DNA of 64,000 nt from Schleiferilactobacillus perolens DSM 12744 (GCF_001435585.1 NZ_AZEC01000006.1:62001-126000); one strand, 5' to 3'. Shown: positions 1-8,820, numbered from the stretch's first letter. Translations and numbers: made by a program. The notes: a model not told the origin generated them from the sequence alone.

Positions 1-347
1 CCACGGGGAATGATTCGCGCAGACTGGCCATCCACTCGGAACTTTGCCAAATCAATTAAGCTCACATACTGCGTTGTCCGATCCATGACATACCATCTTA
101 CCCAGTTAATTTCTGCATCTTTTTGACTAGTGGCCATAAATGTAATTGTTGACCCGCGTCGTTCAATTTTGGTCAAGGTCATGCGGGGCAAGTGAATCTC
201 AGCAGTTGGCTGGCGGTCAATGATTTGTAAACCATCATATCGTTCAACTTGTTGGCGGTGGGTTAATCCATAACCGGCAATGATGAGGAAAATTAAGACG
301 ATACCGATCAGTGCCGCCCAAACAAAATTACGCGTGAGTTTCTGCAT
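1..347 (-). CDS. Membrane-anchored accessory protein of ABC module, 3' end outside window
   Basis: Partial gene: it starts with ATG at 345-347 on the minus strand and runs off the left edge, so only about 115 residues are seen. The N-terminus is short and basic, followed by one strong hydrophobic helix (about residues 9-26), then a soluble extracytoplasmic-looking region. The start lies inside the end of the upstream ABC ATPase gene (20 bp overlap), so it is almost certainly translated with it. I do not recognise a family; by position it could be an accessory (HlyD-like or substrate-interacting) protein of that transporter, but nothing in the visible part proves this. Confidence 0.6.
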   Translation of the reverse strand, partial: MQKLTRNFVWAALIGIVLIFLIIAGYGLTHRQQVERYDGLQIIDRQPTAEIHLPRMTLTKIERRGSTITFMATSQKDAEINWVRWYVMDRTTQYVSLIDLAKFRVDGQSARIIPR

Positions 348-993
348 CCGTTTCCCCATCCTCTTCTTGTGCCAGGCGGCCCTCATTCAAATACACGATG
401 CGATCCGTGACAGATTGTAAAAATCGTTCATCATGGCTGGTCATTAAGAGAGTTCGTCCCTGCTTGTGCAAAGTTTTAATGAGATCTTGCAGATCCAGTT
501 GTCCCTTTTTATCCAACGCATTGGTCGGTTCGTCAAAGATTAAAATAGGCTCGTCGTTAACCAAGGCCATGGCCACGCTTAACCGTTGCCGCATCCCCAG
601 AGAATAGTCTTTCACCAAACGCTTATCCGTTGGGTCGAGTCCAACTAATTGCAACAAGGCGGATTGGTCGGTGGATGAATTAGCCGCCGCCGCAACCAGT
701 GCCAGATTTTGTTTGCCGGTATAAAAATCTAATTGGCCTTCAACACCAAAGGAAAAGCCGATGTGCGGGGCAAATAGAATGTCCTGGCGAATCTTTTGGC
801 CATTGACGATTACTGTCCCAGTGTCTGGGCGCACAAATCCGAGAATTGTCTTGAGCAAAACAGTTTTGCCGGAACCGTTTGGCCCGCTGATGCCCAATGT
901 TTCGCCAGTATTCACGGTGAAGTTGATATCGGTTAATACGTGGTGCTTTTTCAATTGCTTCGACACATGGGTGACACGAATTAATGGGGACAT
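328..993 (-). CDS. ABC transporter ATP-binding protein (module B)
   Basis: Cytoplasmic ATPase of 221 residues that powers an ABC-2 type transporter. Visible motifs: Walker A GPNGSGKT, signature SLGMRQR, Walker B ILIFDEPT followed by NALD, and the H-loop histidine in MTSHD. An upstream in-frame start would add 27 residues, but ATG at 991-993 has a well placed AAGGAG and leads straight into the usual N-terminal strand, so I use it. The gene follows two permease genes and precedes the membrane-anchored partial gene. Substrate is unknown; the small ATPase plus two separate hydrophobic subunits is typical of exporters for peptides, drugs or self-immunity. Confidence 0.9.
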   Translation of the reverse strand: MSPLIRVTHVSKQLKKHHVLTDINFTVNTGETLGISGPNGSGKTVLLKTILGFVRPDTGTVIVNGQKIRQDILFAPHIGFSFGVEGQLDFYTGKQNLALVAAAANSSTDQSALLQLVGLDPTDKRLVKDYSLGMRQRLSVAMALVNDEPILIFDEPTNALDKKGQLDLQDLIKTLHKQGRTLLMTSHDERFLQSVTDRIVYLNEGRLAQEEDGETDAETHA

Positions 994-1022
994 ATTTCGC
1001 TCCTTATTGGTCACTGAAAGAA

Positions 1023-1730
1023 TCAGCCTAAATAATCCATTTTGGTTAGTCGATAGCGCACTCCCCACCAACATAATCCACCGAAGATAAGTGTTTCAGC
1101 AAGATTGGAAAGCAAGACCTGTAAATTAACCACCGGTGAGTTGATCAGGGCAGAGAGTTCAGCTGGGCCCAGCTGCCAGGTCATGGAGGAAAAGAAGAAT
1201 AGATTGACAGCACTGAGGACGATGCCCCAAAGCAATATGGGCGACGGCCCGCGGGTGGTGTTGCGGATACCCAGTAGCAGGAAAGAAAAGAGGGTATTCC
1301 AACACAATACAAGAAGCCAAACGGCGAGTGCAAAGACATTATTCTGGAGAATAAGGGCTTGCCCCCTTTGCCATGAGTACCAGCAGGCTAAGACGATCGC
1401 CGGCAATTGGGCCACCATGAGAACAATGGTAAATCGAAGGGTTTGTCTCCATAATAGACGGATAAACTGACGAGTGGAGTTGAGGTGATAGACAGTGATT
1501 TGTAAAACCTTAGGATGCCAAACCAGTAATGTTAACCAAATCGCAGGAAGCCAAAGATAGCAAAGGGAAAATGGTGTTAAGGTGCCCCGAATGAACAGCA
1601 AAAGGTAATCGGCAGAATCTGCGCTGCGGATTCTGAGGGCTGTGCTTGCGAGAAAGGCACTGGTCGTTAAAATAAAACCCGCCAATCGCCATCTGCGCAA
1701 TCTAGAGTTCTGTCTGATGTTTACTGGCAA
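1023..1730 (-). CDS. ABC-2 type membrane subunit (module B)
   Basis: Hydrophobic protein of about 235 residues with roughly six membrane segments and no enzymatic motif; probably one of two membrane subunits of the transporter whose ATPase lies just downstream. The start is uncertain. A GTG at 1749-1751 has no ribosome-binding site, whereas a TTG at 1728-1730 has GGAGGG seven bases upstream and is preferred. Either way the gene begins inside the last codons of the preceding permease gene (28-50 bp overlap), implying coupled translation. No residue signature gives the substrate. Confidence 0.7.
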   Translation of the reverse strand: MPVNIRQNSRLRRWRLAGFILTTSAFLASTALRIRSADSADYLLLFIRGTLTPFSLCYLWLPAIWLTLLVWHPKVLQITVYHLNSTRQFIRLLWRQTLRFTIVLMVAQLPAIVLACWYSWQRGQALILQNNVFALAVWLLVLCWNTLFSFLLLGIRNTTRGPSPILLWGIVLSAVNLFFFSSMTWQLGPAELSALINSPVVNLQVLLSNLAETLIFGGLCWWGVRYRLTKMDYLG

Positions 1731-2499
1731 AAAGAATCCCTCCAATCGCACAGACCAATGTGATTCCGTAAGTGACGAATACTGACCAAAGTGTGGGCAG
1801 ATAAGCGGGACTAAGCGGACTCAACACAAAGACGGGGGAAGAAATAAATTGTGGGAAAATACTAGTTCCAATGGTGAGGGCCAAGACCATAACGAAGGGA
1901 CTAATTAAAGCAACCACACGGCGCCGGGTGGCCACACCGAGAGCACTGCCCAATAATGCAAATAGTCCGCCAAATGCACCAATAAAAATGATGTACGTTA
2001 CAATCAGGCGTGCCGGTTGGGTATAATACCACTGACTCCAATAGGTGACTGTCGAAGCGACGGCCTCGTTATAATTGGTGACGAGGTTGGGTGTGATATT
2101 AGGGAAAAGGAGGTACGCAAAGACTGCATCAACGGTCAAAGGTATTGCTGCAATGCAAAAGCCGCTAATGAAAGAAACAGTCAGATGGCGGATAAGATAT
2201 CGGCGGCGAGAAGACTTTGCCAGATACATCCAAGCGCCGCTGCGGATGTCTTCCGTGATCGTGGTGGCTGGGCTCAGCATGACCGCAATGGAGAGAAGGA
2301 AAGTAAAGGCAGTGAGGTAGGAATTTTGAAGATCAAAGCCAATCCATTCTGTGACTGCGATATGGTCGACCCGGATACCGTCCAAGTACGGTACATCGGG
2401 CAGCATGCCCAAAGTGACGTGCAGTAACACTACCACCAGCATGAGTAATAAACCAACACTGTAACGGGGAGCGCGGATACGGAGAAATATGGCGCGCAT
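1702..2499 (-). CDS. ABC-2 type membrane subunit (module B)
   Basis: Protein of 265 residues with about six predicted membrane helices: one near residues 15-32 after a basic N-terminus, then a cluster from residue 60 onward. This is the architecture of ABC-2 permeases. It is the first gene of the second transporter module, followed by an overlapping second permease and an ATPase. Its ribosome-binding site is weak (AGGCG). The 117 bp in front of it, after the end of the module A ATPase, contain no gene; I see no clear terminator there, so read-through from module A is possible. Confidence 0.75.
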   Translation of the reverse strand: MRAIFLRIRAPRYSVGLLLMLVVVLLHVTLGMLPDVPYLDGIRVDHIAVTEWIGFDLQNSYLTAFTFLLSIAVMLSPATTITEDIRSGAWMYLAKSSRRRYLIRHLTVSFISGFCIAAIPLTVDAVFAYLLFPNITPNLVTNYNEAVASTVTYWSQWYYTQPARLIVTYIIFIGAFGGLFALLGSALGVATRRRVVALISPFVMVLALTIGTSIFPQFISSPVFVLSPLSPAYLPTLWSVFVTYGITLVCAIGGILFASKHQTEL

Positions 2500-2616
2500 T
2501 GTTTTCGCCTGGCTTCCTGGAATAACGTTCTAGACAGGTTAAGTGTAAACAAGCGGCTGAGAAACGTGGCTTAAGTTTTCCTAATTTCTGCAAAATGCAG
2601 GGGTGATGATACGTAT

Positions 2617-3501
2617 TCAGGATTCGTACAGCCGAGAAAAGTGCTCCGCCAAGGTAATTGGTCCCACCATCACCGTAGCAGACCATGGCCGCACGGTAGC
2701 CAGCCACTCAGCAATTTGATCATCGGTCTGGTCAGTGAGCGGCAACGCCACTAGACCATTGGGGAAAACAAGGGCGTGGCGAGTCTGGGCAAATTGCTGC
2801 TGGGTGGTCGTCGGATTGGCCAAAGTATACTTCAGATATTGCGGCTGCTCCGCATGCATATCCACATCCAGCACAAATTTGCCCCCTTTCATGAACAATG
2901 CCCTGTCTGTATATTCCTGCAAGTTCGTCAACAGATGCGAGACGATCACGATTAACTTGCCGTCCGTGCGTAACTGTTCAATGATGGCCGAAATCAATGC
3001 CACATTGATCGGGTCCAGTCCGTTCATCACTTCATCCAGCAACATGATGGGGGCATCAGACGCCAGCACCATGGCGAAGCACAGCCGCTGTTTCATGCCC
3101 AATGAATAGGTCCGGACGGGTTGGTCAATATAGTCAGTCATGTGCAGCTGGGCACTGATGGATGCTGGCGTGGTCCGCTGATTGTGCCATAACTTGGCAT
3201 AGAGTTGCAGATGGGTCGTACCGCTAAGCTCGGCAAAGAGGTCGCTCTGTTCGGGAAAGGCGCAAAGCCGGGTGTGAATCTGCTGTGTCGTTTTTTGATT
3301 GGTGTACCGCAGATTGTCCACCACCACATCGCCGCTGTCAGGATGAACAGTATTCAAAATGGCATGCAGCAAGGTCGATTTACCGGTGCCATTGGGCGCA
3401 ATGATGCCCACAATAGCACCAGGATTGATCTTTAATGATAAATCGTCCAGCACATGGCCCTTCTGGGGAAAAGAAACAGTCACATGATTAATTTCGAGCA
3501 T
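2617..3501 (-). CDS. ABC transporter ATP-binding protein (module A)
   Basis: ATPase of 294 residues. Motifs: Walker A APNGTGKST (about residues 35-43), signature YSLGMKQRL, Walker B IMLLDEVMNGLDP and H-loop in VIVSHLL. About 80 residues follow the ABC core, as in several drug or lantibiotic exporter ATPases. ATG at 3499-3501 is preceded by AGGAGG. The gene follows two permease genes with a 12 bp gap, so these three form one operon and very likely one complex in the membrane. The glutamate after Walker B is present, so the ATPase should be active. Substrate unknown. Confidence 0.9.
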   Translation of the reverse strand: MLEINHVTVSFPQKGHVLDDLSLKINPGAIVGIIAPNGTGKSTLLHAILNTVHPDSGDVVVDNLRYTNQKTTQQIHTRLCAFPEQSDLFAELSGTTHLQLYAKLWHNQRTTPASISAQLHMTDYIDQPVRTYSLGMKQRLCFAMVLASDAPIMLLDEVMNGLDPINVALISAIIEQLRTDGKLIVIVSHLLTNLQEYTDRALFMKGGKFVLDVDMHAEQPQYLKYTLANPTTTQQQFAQTRHALVFPNGLVALPLTDQTDDQIAEWLATVRPWSATVMVGPITLAEHFSRLYES

Positions 3502-3513
3502 CGATACAACCTC

Positions 3514-4710
3514 CTAATGGACTAAGGCAAAATGACGGCGGTGGGTGACCAGCAAGACGATCAGTTCCACGAGCAGCACAGCGCCACCGATCAGTAACAG
3601 GCCGCGGTTAAAAGTGATTTGATCTGTTTGGTAGAGATATTTTTGATAACCGCTTAATATCTTGCCCACATCGAAATATGTCAGTAATGTCCACGTTGTC
3701 CAATTCTTAATGGCACCGACGCCGCTTTCTAGGTACAACGCCTGGGAAAAGATCGCGCCACCCGCTAAGAGTAGTGGAATGTACTCGTTGCGAAAAAGAA
3801 TTGACAGCAACAACGTTAGACGCGTGAATAACCAAATAAGCAAGGCCAACAACACCAGCCATTTGGCTAAATACAGGCCCAACGGCGTGGTGGAAAAATA
3901 GGCCGTTCTGCCCGGCGGTAAATGAAATAAGGTGGTGGGGATGCCCAAACTGCCAAAGCCGTACCGAAAAACTGTGGTCAATATCAAAATGAGGATGAAA
4001 CCACCGGTGATCCCCATGGTGGCTAACCACGCCAACCCGGTTTTGGCCGTTAACGCGCGCCAAGGAGTTAAGGGCAGTCCTTGAACGACCGTGCGATGGC
4101 GGCGGTCGTTGGTGACCAGATCATTGGCCAAGAACACTGCGCCTAAAAGTAAGAATAGCGTCAAACCACCACTAATTGTCCGTTGCAAAGTTTGCAACGA
4201 AGTCCGTTCCTCCAACACATTACCGGTGACAGTACCCCCGCGATAGCGGCTCACGGCCAGGTACCGGGCGGCAATTTCCTGACTGCCATAGTGACCATCA
4301 TACAGCGCAAAGGGATTATCATCCGCGTAATAGGGCATGGGATAGAAATAAAACTGGATCGAAGCCATCGGATCAATCCGTTCATCCACGTATAGCACTT
4401 GCTTCCGGGCTACCGCGGCATAGGCCCGGTAATCCTTCTGATCCAATGCGGCCAGTTCAGCCGTGGCCTGCTTAACGAGGATTGGATAATCCTGGACCGC
4501 ACTGCTGGTGCTGAAAGGAGATAGTTCCGAACGACGGCGATCTCGAGTCGCTTTGATTGTCACCGGATCGATGGGCCAGGTGGGCTGGTAACTGGGCACG
4601 GAATAAAAACAGTAGGCCAGTGTGGCAATGAGCACCACTAGGGTGACCGCTTGGTTTTTGCGATTATGCCAAAAACGCAGCCATTGGACGTGAAAATACA
4701 TCATCGTCAT
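3514..4710 (-). CDS. ABC-2 type permease (module A, second subunit)
   Basis: Membrane protein of 398 residues. One helix lies near residues 20-38, followed by a large extracytoplasmic region of about 130 residues rich in charged and aromatic residues, then at least five helices in the C-terminal 220 residues. This one-plus-five layout with a big first loop is typical of ABC-2/LtnE-like exporters. Its start overlaps the stop of the preceding permease (ATG/TGA overlap at 4707-4710). The N-terminal stretch resembles that of its neighbour (aromatic residues, then FW.N.KNQ/KNI), so the two are probably ancient paralogues forming a heterodimer. Confidence 0.82.
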   Translation of the reverse strand: MTMMYFHVQWLRFWHNRKNQAVTLVVLIATLAYCFYSVPSYQPTWPIDPVTIKATRDRRRSELSPFSTSSAVQDYPILVKQATAELAALDQKDYRAYAAVARKQVLYVDERIDPMASIQFYFYPMPYYADDNPFALYDGHYGSQEIAARYLAVSRYRGGTVTGNVLEERTSLQTLQRTISGGLTLFLLLGAVFLANDLVTNDRRHRTVVQGLPLTPWRALTAKTGLAWLATMGITGGFILILILTTVFRYGFGSLGIPTTLFHLPPGRTAYFSTTPLGLYLAKWLVLLALLIWLFTRLTLLLSILFRNEYIPLLLAGGAIFSQALYLESGVGAIKNWTTWTLLTYFDVGKILSGYQKYLYQTDQITFNRGLLLIGGAVLLVELIVLLVTHRRHFALVH

Positions 4711-5816
4711 CGCTGGGCCCGCCTTTCATTTTGACCAAAGAGGTAGAGGAGAATCGCACTCCACCCCAGTAGCAACGCGACCGGACCAATTAGACCGGTG
4801 AGCGCCAAAGGGGTTTGGGTGGTCGCGGCTCCCGTGAAGAGAGCCCCGAGGTTGAGGATGCCTGTGGGAATAAACCAGAGCCAGTGGGATGCGGTCGGGA
4901 ATAACATACCCACACACCACAGTGCTGCGCCAGCAAATAAAGTGACGTAGAGATTGTGAGTCAGACTGTTAAGCAGCAGCGCCAAACACACGGTGAAAAA
5001 CGTCAGAACAGCTGCCAACGTAAGATACAGAATTAAGGCCAGCCAAAAAGGGACGGTGGTTAACTGGCCGGCCGTGGTGACCACTGGATAAGTCCAATCG
5101 CCAAAGCCAAACGCGACACCGGCGGTCATTCCGGCGGTCATGAAGGCGCCGATGATTAGCAGCAAGCTCATGCTAGTGCCCGCCGTGAGCTTGGCCAACG
5201 CTTGCTGCAGCGGCGTGACCGGGATATTGGCCATCACAGAGAGGTGCGTCTGTTTATCCAGCCAGATGTCACTGGTCAGTAAAAGAATAACCAGAAAGAA
5301 CCAGGGACCAAGCACCTGCATGATCAAGATGAGATAGCTGATGGCGGTGTTGATTTGAAATTGAATTTGATGGTTAGAGTGGACCAGACCTTTTGCCAAC
5401 GTTAAATTCTGCCGGACGGTAAATTCATCTGGAATGTTCAAATCAGCCGTACCAGTATAGCCTAACCGGTAACCAGCCAATTGAATACGGGCCACATCCA
5501 GATTACCCTCTGCCAGCATACTGCGGTCTCCCAGTAACATCCCCGCCTGGGCTTCTGCGTAGGCTTGTTTTTGCGCAAGCAGGTTGTGATAGACTGCTAA
5601 CTTACGCTTTTGCCCAGTGGCGTATTGATCATACCGATTCACATTGGCATTCAGTGATAACTGAACCCCGGTCACTTGCCGCAATTGGTCGCCGATTCCC
5701 TGATACCGGGCAATATAGAGGAAACCAGCGGTGAAGAGCAGGAGAAATAGGGCGACAGCAATGTTTTTCTTATTGCGCCAAAAGGCGGTGAAAGCAAAGT
5801 GCTGTAAAGCAGCCAT
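4707..5816 (-). CDS. ABC-2 type permease (module A, first subunit)
   Basis: Membrane protein of 369 residues with the same plan as the next gene: one N-terminal helix (about residues 20-38), a large extracytoplasmic segment, then a C-terminal bundle of about six helices. An in-frame upstream ATG at 5871-5873 exists, but ATG at 5814-5816 has AAAGGAG in front and gives the same N-terminal pattern as the paralogue, so it is preferred. It is the first gene of a seven-gene minus-strand run of two ABC modules reaching beyond the left edge. A plausible promoter lies about 70 bp upstream. Confidence 0.8.
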   Translation of the reverse strand: MAALQHFAFTAFWRNKKNIAVALFLLLFTAGFLYIARYQGIGDQLRQVTGVQLSLNANVNRYDQYATGQKRKLAVYHNLLAQKQAYAEAQAGMLLGDRSMLAEGNLDVARIQLAGYRLGYTGTADLNIPDEFTVRQNLTLAKGLVHSNHQIQFQINTAISYLILIMQVLGPWFFLVILLLTSDIWLDKQTHLSVMANIPVTPLQQALAKLTAGTSMSLLLIIGAFMTAGMTAGVAFGFGDWTYPVVTTAGQLTTVPFWLALILYLTLAAVLTFFTVCLALLLNSLTHNLYVTLFAGAALWCVGMLFPTASHWLWFIPTGILNLGALFTGAATTQTPLALTGLIGPVALLLGWSAILLYLFGQNERRAQR

Positions 5817-5882
5817 ACGCTGGCTCCTTTCTGTTGACTGAGGAAATAATGGCAATAAATAAAGCACCATCACAGTGCCCTC

Positions 5883-5911
5883 ATAGTACCCCGACTAAGA
5901 TGATGAGGCAA
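5883..5911 (-). promoter_or_regulatory. Putative sigma-70 promoter of ABC module A
   Basis: On the minus strand TTGCCT (5906-5911) and TACTAT (5883-5888) are separated by exactly 17 bp. Both hexamers match the consensus at four of six positions. The predicted transcript would start near 5876, too close to the upstream ATG at 5873 for a leader, which supports the start at 5816. Confidence 0.4.
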
Positions 5912-5971
5912 GGTGAAAAAGTGAGCGATAGAAAAGCTGATAAGTAAGTGTGACTAGACCAACATGATGAA

Positions 5972-6051
5972 GACCGATGGATACAGTGCCAATGCGGAGA
6001 AATCGGAGGCGGCAGGGGGCTCAGCTGTGGCACGTCGGTTGTGTTCCAGCC
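5972..6051 (+). repeat. Internally deleted copy (F) of the dispersed multi-hairpin element
   Basis: The 5' arm is intact: the CCGATGGATA lead-in, GTGCCAATGCGG at 5986-5997, a GGAGGC-type inner stem arm and GGGGGCTCAGCTGTGG. It then jumps to GTTCCAGCC, which in copies B and C lies just after the CGCCGTCAC motif. The central hairpins and the whole 3' arm are missing. Together with the hsp20 promoter this remnant accounts for the 382 bp gene-free stretch 5817-6198; nothing else is seen there. Confidence 0.8.
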
Positions 6052-6074
6052 ACGGTCAATTAGTCAAACCAATT

Positions 6075-6114
6075 TTGGCAATCACTTAACATAAGTGCTA
6101 AATGGTGGTACATT
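6075..6114 (+). promoter_or_regulatory. hsp20 promoter overlapped by a degenerate CIRCE (HrcA) operator
   Basis: TTGGCAATC (6075-6083), nine bases, then AAGTGCTAA (6093-6101) match the CIRCE consensus TTAGCACTC-N9-GAGTGCTAA with two mismatches in the left half and one in the right, with the exact nine-base spacing. A promoter TTAACA (6086-6091), 17 bp, TACATT (6109-6114) is embedded in it, so bound HrcA would block RNA polymerase. CIRCE/HrcA control of heat-shock genes is established in Firmicutes; its use here is inferred. Confidence 0.65.
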
Positions 6115-6198
6115 ATAGGTGGAGCGAGGGAGAAGGAGTTGAGAGATCAGCGCCTTCAACCAGCGTTCTAAATTCAGAACTAAAGGAAGTTTTCTGTT

Positions 6199-6660
6199 AT
6201 GGCTACTGATATGATGACTCGTCGCAACAATGCGTTAATGAACGATACGTTCTTTGAAAACTTAGCGCGTCGGTTCTTCAATCCAGTCGTTGGCGATTGG
6301 GAAGAGCCAAGCATCAGCTCAACAGCCGTTAACGGACTGCTAACTGACGTGAAGGAAACTAAGAACGCTTATATCACTCGGGTGGACATCCCAGGTGTCG
6401 ACAAGAATGATATTAAGCTCAACTATCACGACAATGTTTTGAGCATTAATGTTTCCAAGAATGATGTAGAGGATCACGCCGACAAGGACGGCAATGTCCT
6501 TATGTCTGAGCGTTCCAGCGGCACCATGAGCCGGAGCTATCAACTCCCTAACGTCGATGTGAAGAACATTAAGGCCAACTTCGACAAAGGCGTACTCACA
6601 ATCACTTTGCCTAAGCTGACTGAATCTAAGGAGCTTGGTCGCCACATTGAGATTCAATAA
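6199..6660 (+). CDS. hsp20: Small heat-shock protein, Hsp20/alpha-crystallin family
   Basis: Cytoplasmic chaperone of 153 residues that holds unfolding proteins in a refoldable state. After about 40 residues containing MMTRRNN and a phenylalanine-rich stretch, the alpha-crystallin domain runs from about residue 45 to 140. It includes RVDIPGVDKNDIK, the SYQLPNVD strand and the conserved KGVLTITLPK near the C-terminus. Length is normal for the family. AAAGGAAG stands before the ATG. It is monocistronic: an HrcA-like operator lies upstream and a strong terminator at 6846-6892. L. plantarum-type lactobacilli carry several such genes. Confidence 0.95.
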   Translation: MATDMMTRRNNALMNDTFFENLARRFFNPVVGDWEEPSISSTAVNGLLTDVKETKNAYITRVDIPGVDKNDIKLNYHDNVLSINVSKNDVEDHADKDGNVLMSERSSGTMSRSYQLPNVDVKNIKANFDKGVLTITLPKLTESKELGRHIEIQ

Positions 6661-6845
6661 CTTGGATCGCCATATGTCGTTTGCCGGAATTGCCCATTGG
6701 ATGAATCGGTGAACTTGCCACTGACGGCTATCCGCTGTGGCGGGCAGAACCCGTGGTATATATTGTAAATCGTCCGAAGCAGATCACCGGTTGATTGCGT
6801 GTACAATTGACAGCGGCATAGATAGGACAGTTTATGAAGCACACA

Positions 6846-6892
6846 AAAAATCGACATCGTTAACTGTAAAAAGCTAACGGTGCCGATTTTTT
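6846..6892. terminator. Bidirectional rho-independent terminator
   Basis: AAAAATCG-A-CATCGTTA (6846-6862) pairs with TAACGGTG-C-CGATTTTTT (about 6875-6892), with A and T runs on both sides. It can end hsp20 on the plus strand and the NAD(P)H-binding gene on the minus strand. The 185 bp between hsp20 and this hairpin show no gene. Confidence 0.85.
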
Positions 6893-6907
6893 GGTACGTG
6901 CAATTGC

Positions 6908-7537
6908 TTAATGTAGAACTTCTGAGAGGGAGTATGGGCCGTTGACGATGTCGTACGCTTGACGGATCGTTGCCGGATCGGCAATCGCAGCATTAATGAA
7001 TTCTGCCACATCACCGCGGGTAATGGACCGCTGATTAGTAGTGGGCGTTTGATACAGACCGGTCTCTGGGTCATCGGTCAATATGCCCGGACGGATAATC
7101 GTATAGTCCAGAGCAGAGCGTTTTAACTCCCGATCTGCATAGAACTTAGCAGCCATGTAGGGACGAATGGCATTTCCCCAAGTCTCTCGGTGATTGCTGG
7201 CGCCAGAGCTGACCATTACATATCGGCGTACACCAGCCATCTTTGCGGCTTCCATGGATTTCACGGCACCATCCAAGTCAATTAGAATCGTTTGGTCGTA
7301 GCCGCGGCCGCCAGCACCGGCACTGAAGACAATCGCATCCACGGATTGCATGGCGGCGGCCATCTTTTCCACGGGTCCTAATAAATCAAAGATGATGGGT
7401 GTCGCACCCAATTTTTCAATTGCTGCATTTTGATCCGTATTATGCACTCCGCCAATGACGGTGTGACCGGCAGCGACTAACTTAGGAATCAACAATTGGG
7501 CCACTTTACCATGTGCACCAATAACTAATACTTTCAT
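6908..7537 (-). CDS. NAD(P)H-binding atypical short-chain reductase (SDR_a5/YwnB-like)
   Basis: Protein of 209 residues with an N-terminal Rossmann fold: GAHGKVAQ at about residues 7-14 is the atypical G-x-x-G-x-x nucleotide loop. Then come VFSAGAGG near residue 70 and VMVSSGAS near residue 106. The usual catalytic YxxxK appears as YMAAK (about 127-131). It belongs to the NmrA-like/atypical SDR group often annotated NAD-dependent epimerase or flavin-reductase-like; the true substrate is unknown. GGAGGAACA precedes ATG at 7535-7537. It lies 14 bp downstream of the CPBP protease gene in the same direction, so they are probably co-transcribed. Confidence 0.88.
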   Translation of the reverse strand: MKVLVIGAHGKVAQLLIPKLVAAGHTVIGGVHNTDQNAAIEKLGATPIIFDLLGPVEKMAAAMQSVDAIVFSAGAGGRGYDQTILIDLDGAVKSMEAAKMAGVRRYVMVSSGASNHRETWGNAIRPYMAAKFYADRELKRSALDYTIIRPGILTDDPETGLYQTPTTNQRSITRGDVAEFINAAIADPATIRQAYDIVNGPYSLSEVLH

Positions 7538-7551
7538 TAATTGTTCCTCCT

Positions 7552-8820
7552 TTAGGCTTGAATAAATGGTGTTGAAAAATGCAAGGTGTTTCCCGGTACG
7601 ATATTATCCACCGTCCACGTCATCGCGTCTTTGCGGCGGCCCGTCAGCAGCCATACCGTCAATAGGACGAGCGTCAGTTCTACGATAGTACCCCACAAGT
7701 ATTGGTTAAAGGTCGGTGTACTGGATAGCGTCGTGCCGCTGGCCATAATGGCTAGGATATCCAGCCCGGCGTGGAACGCCACCGGTACGATGAATGAGCC
7801 AGTGTACAAGTACAATGCCGCGATGAGCCAGCCGGTAATGATCGCAAATTGGACTTGATCCAATGTCGCCAGCAAAGGTTGGACCGATGCATTGTCCAGA
7901 TGCCAGACACCGAATAGGAAGCCGCATAAAAAGACACTGCCGCCAATTTGCCAGCGGGAATCGTGCAGTCCGTGGAGTAACAACGCCAAAACGATGTAGC
8001 GATAGAGCCACTCCTCCGCAATTCCGGCCCGTAACCCTTCGGCGATGGAAGTAAAATTGACTGCTTTCAGTTGGAACTGCCACACCACTAATCCCTTGAA
8101 CGAATCGCCGCCGCCAAACGAATTTTGACCGATGAAATAGAGTATTACCACGGCGGCAATCGTCAATACCCACCATTGTGCCTGGGGGTTAAACCGCCAA
8201 CTGGGGCCGCGATAACCCCATTGATACATGGCGATGGCGCCCACCAGGACCAACAGTAACGCCCCATAAAGACCGGTATCCAGCAGTTGCCGCCAAACTG
8301 CTGGATAGACAGCTTTGCTCAGATGATCAGTAATGCCGGTAGACGCACCCACCACACCGTCAAAGCTGACGATGGCCACAATTCCCCGCGTCCATAAACT
8401 GCGCAGCGGTGCAAGAAGCACCATGGCGCAGGGAATATGCAGGACGGCGCCAAGGGCTAACAGGCCCGCTAACACAATGGTGGCCACGAGGCTGTTGCGC
8501 AGATCGAGCCAACGCAATACGACATTGGTCATATTGGCGATCAAAAATGGCACGGTATAAATTTGGAGAAGAAAGTTAGCTGCATAAAGCCAACGTAAAA
8601 TAATGTTGTGGGGTGTAGTCCGCGTCGCCACATATAGCAATAGGCTTTCGATCAATGCCACCGCAAGACCGGCCGCTACCCCCAGCAGCCGGTCTTTACC
8701 GCCCAGCGCCGCCAGACTCAGCCAGGTGAACAGGCCGCCCTGGAGGACAAACCACCACCGCCAAAACGGGGTAATCGGATTCGCGGAATGGTTGGTGGTG
8801 ATTACTGGTTGAACGGTCAT
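7552..8820 (-). CDS. CPBP family intramembrane glutamic endopeptidase
   Basis: Membrane protein of 422 residues with about ten hydrophobic helices. The CPBP (Abi/CAAX protease) motifs lie in the last third: EEWLYR (motif 1, catalytic glutamates), FGVWHLD (motif 2 histidine) and FHAGLDI (motif 3). In lactobacilli such proteins are linked to bacteriocin self-immunity or surface-protein processing, but the substrate cannot be read from sequence. A longer frame extends to 8997, but ATG at 8818-8820 has AGAAAGGAAG and is used. A second CPBP protein (39985-41184) shares this long architecture, suggesting paralogues. Confidence 0.88.
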   Translation of the reverse strand: MTVQPVITTNHSANPITPFWRWWFVLQGGLFTWLSLAALGGKDRLLGVAAGLAVALIESLLLYVATRTTPHNIILRWLYAANFLLQIYTVPFLIANMTNVVLRWLDLRNSLVATIVLAGLLALGAVLHIPCAMVLLAPLRSLWTRGIVAIVSFDGVVGASTGITDHLSKAVYPAVWRQLLDTGLYGALLLVLVGAIAMYQWGYRGPSWRFNPQAQWWVLTIAAVVILYFIGQNSFGGGDSFKGLVVWQFQLKAVNFTSIAEGLRAGIAEEWLYRYIVLALLLHGLHDSRWQIGGSVFLCGFLFGVWHLDNASVQPLLATLDQVQFAIITGWLIAALYLYTGSFIVPVAFHAGLDILAIMASGTTLSSTPTFNQYLWGTIVELTLVLLTVWLLTGRRKDAMTWTVDNIVPGNTLHFSTPFIQA

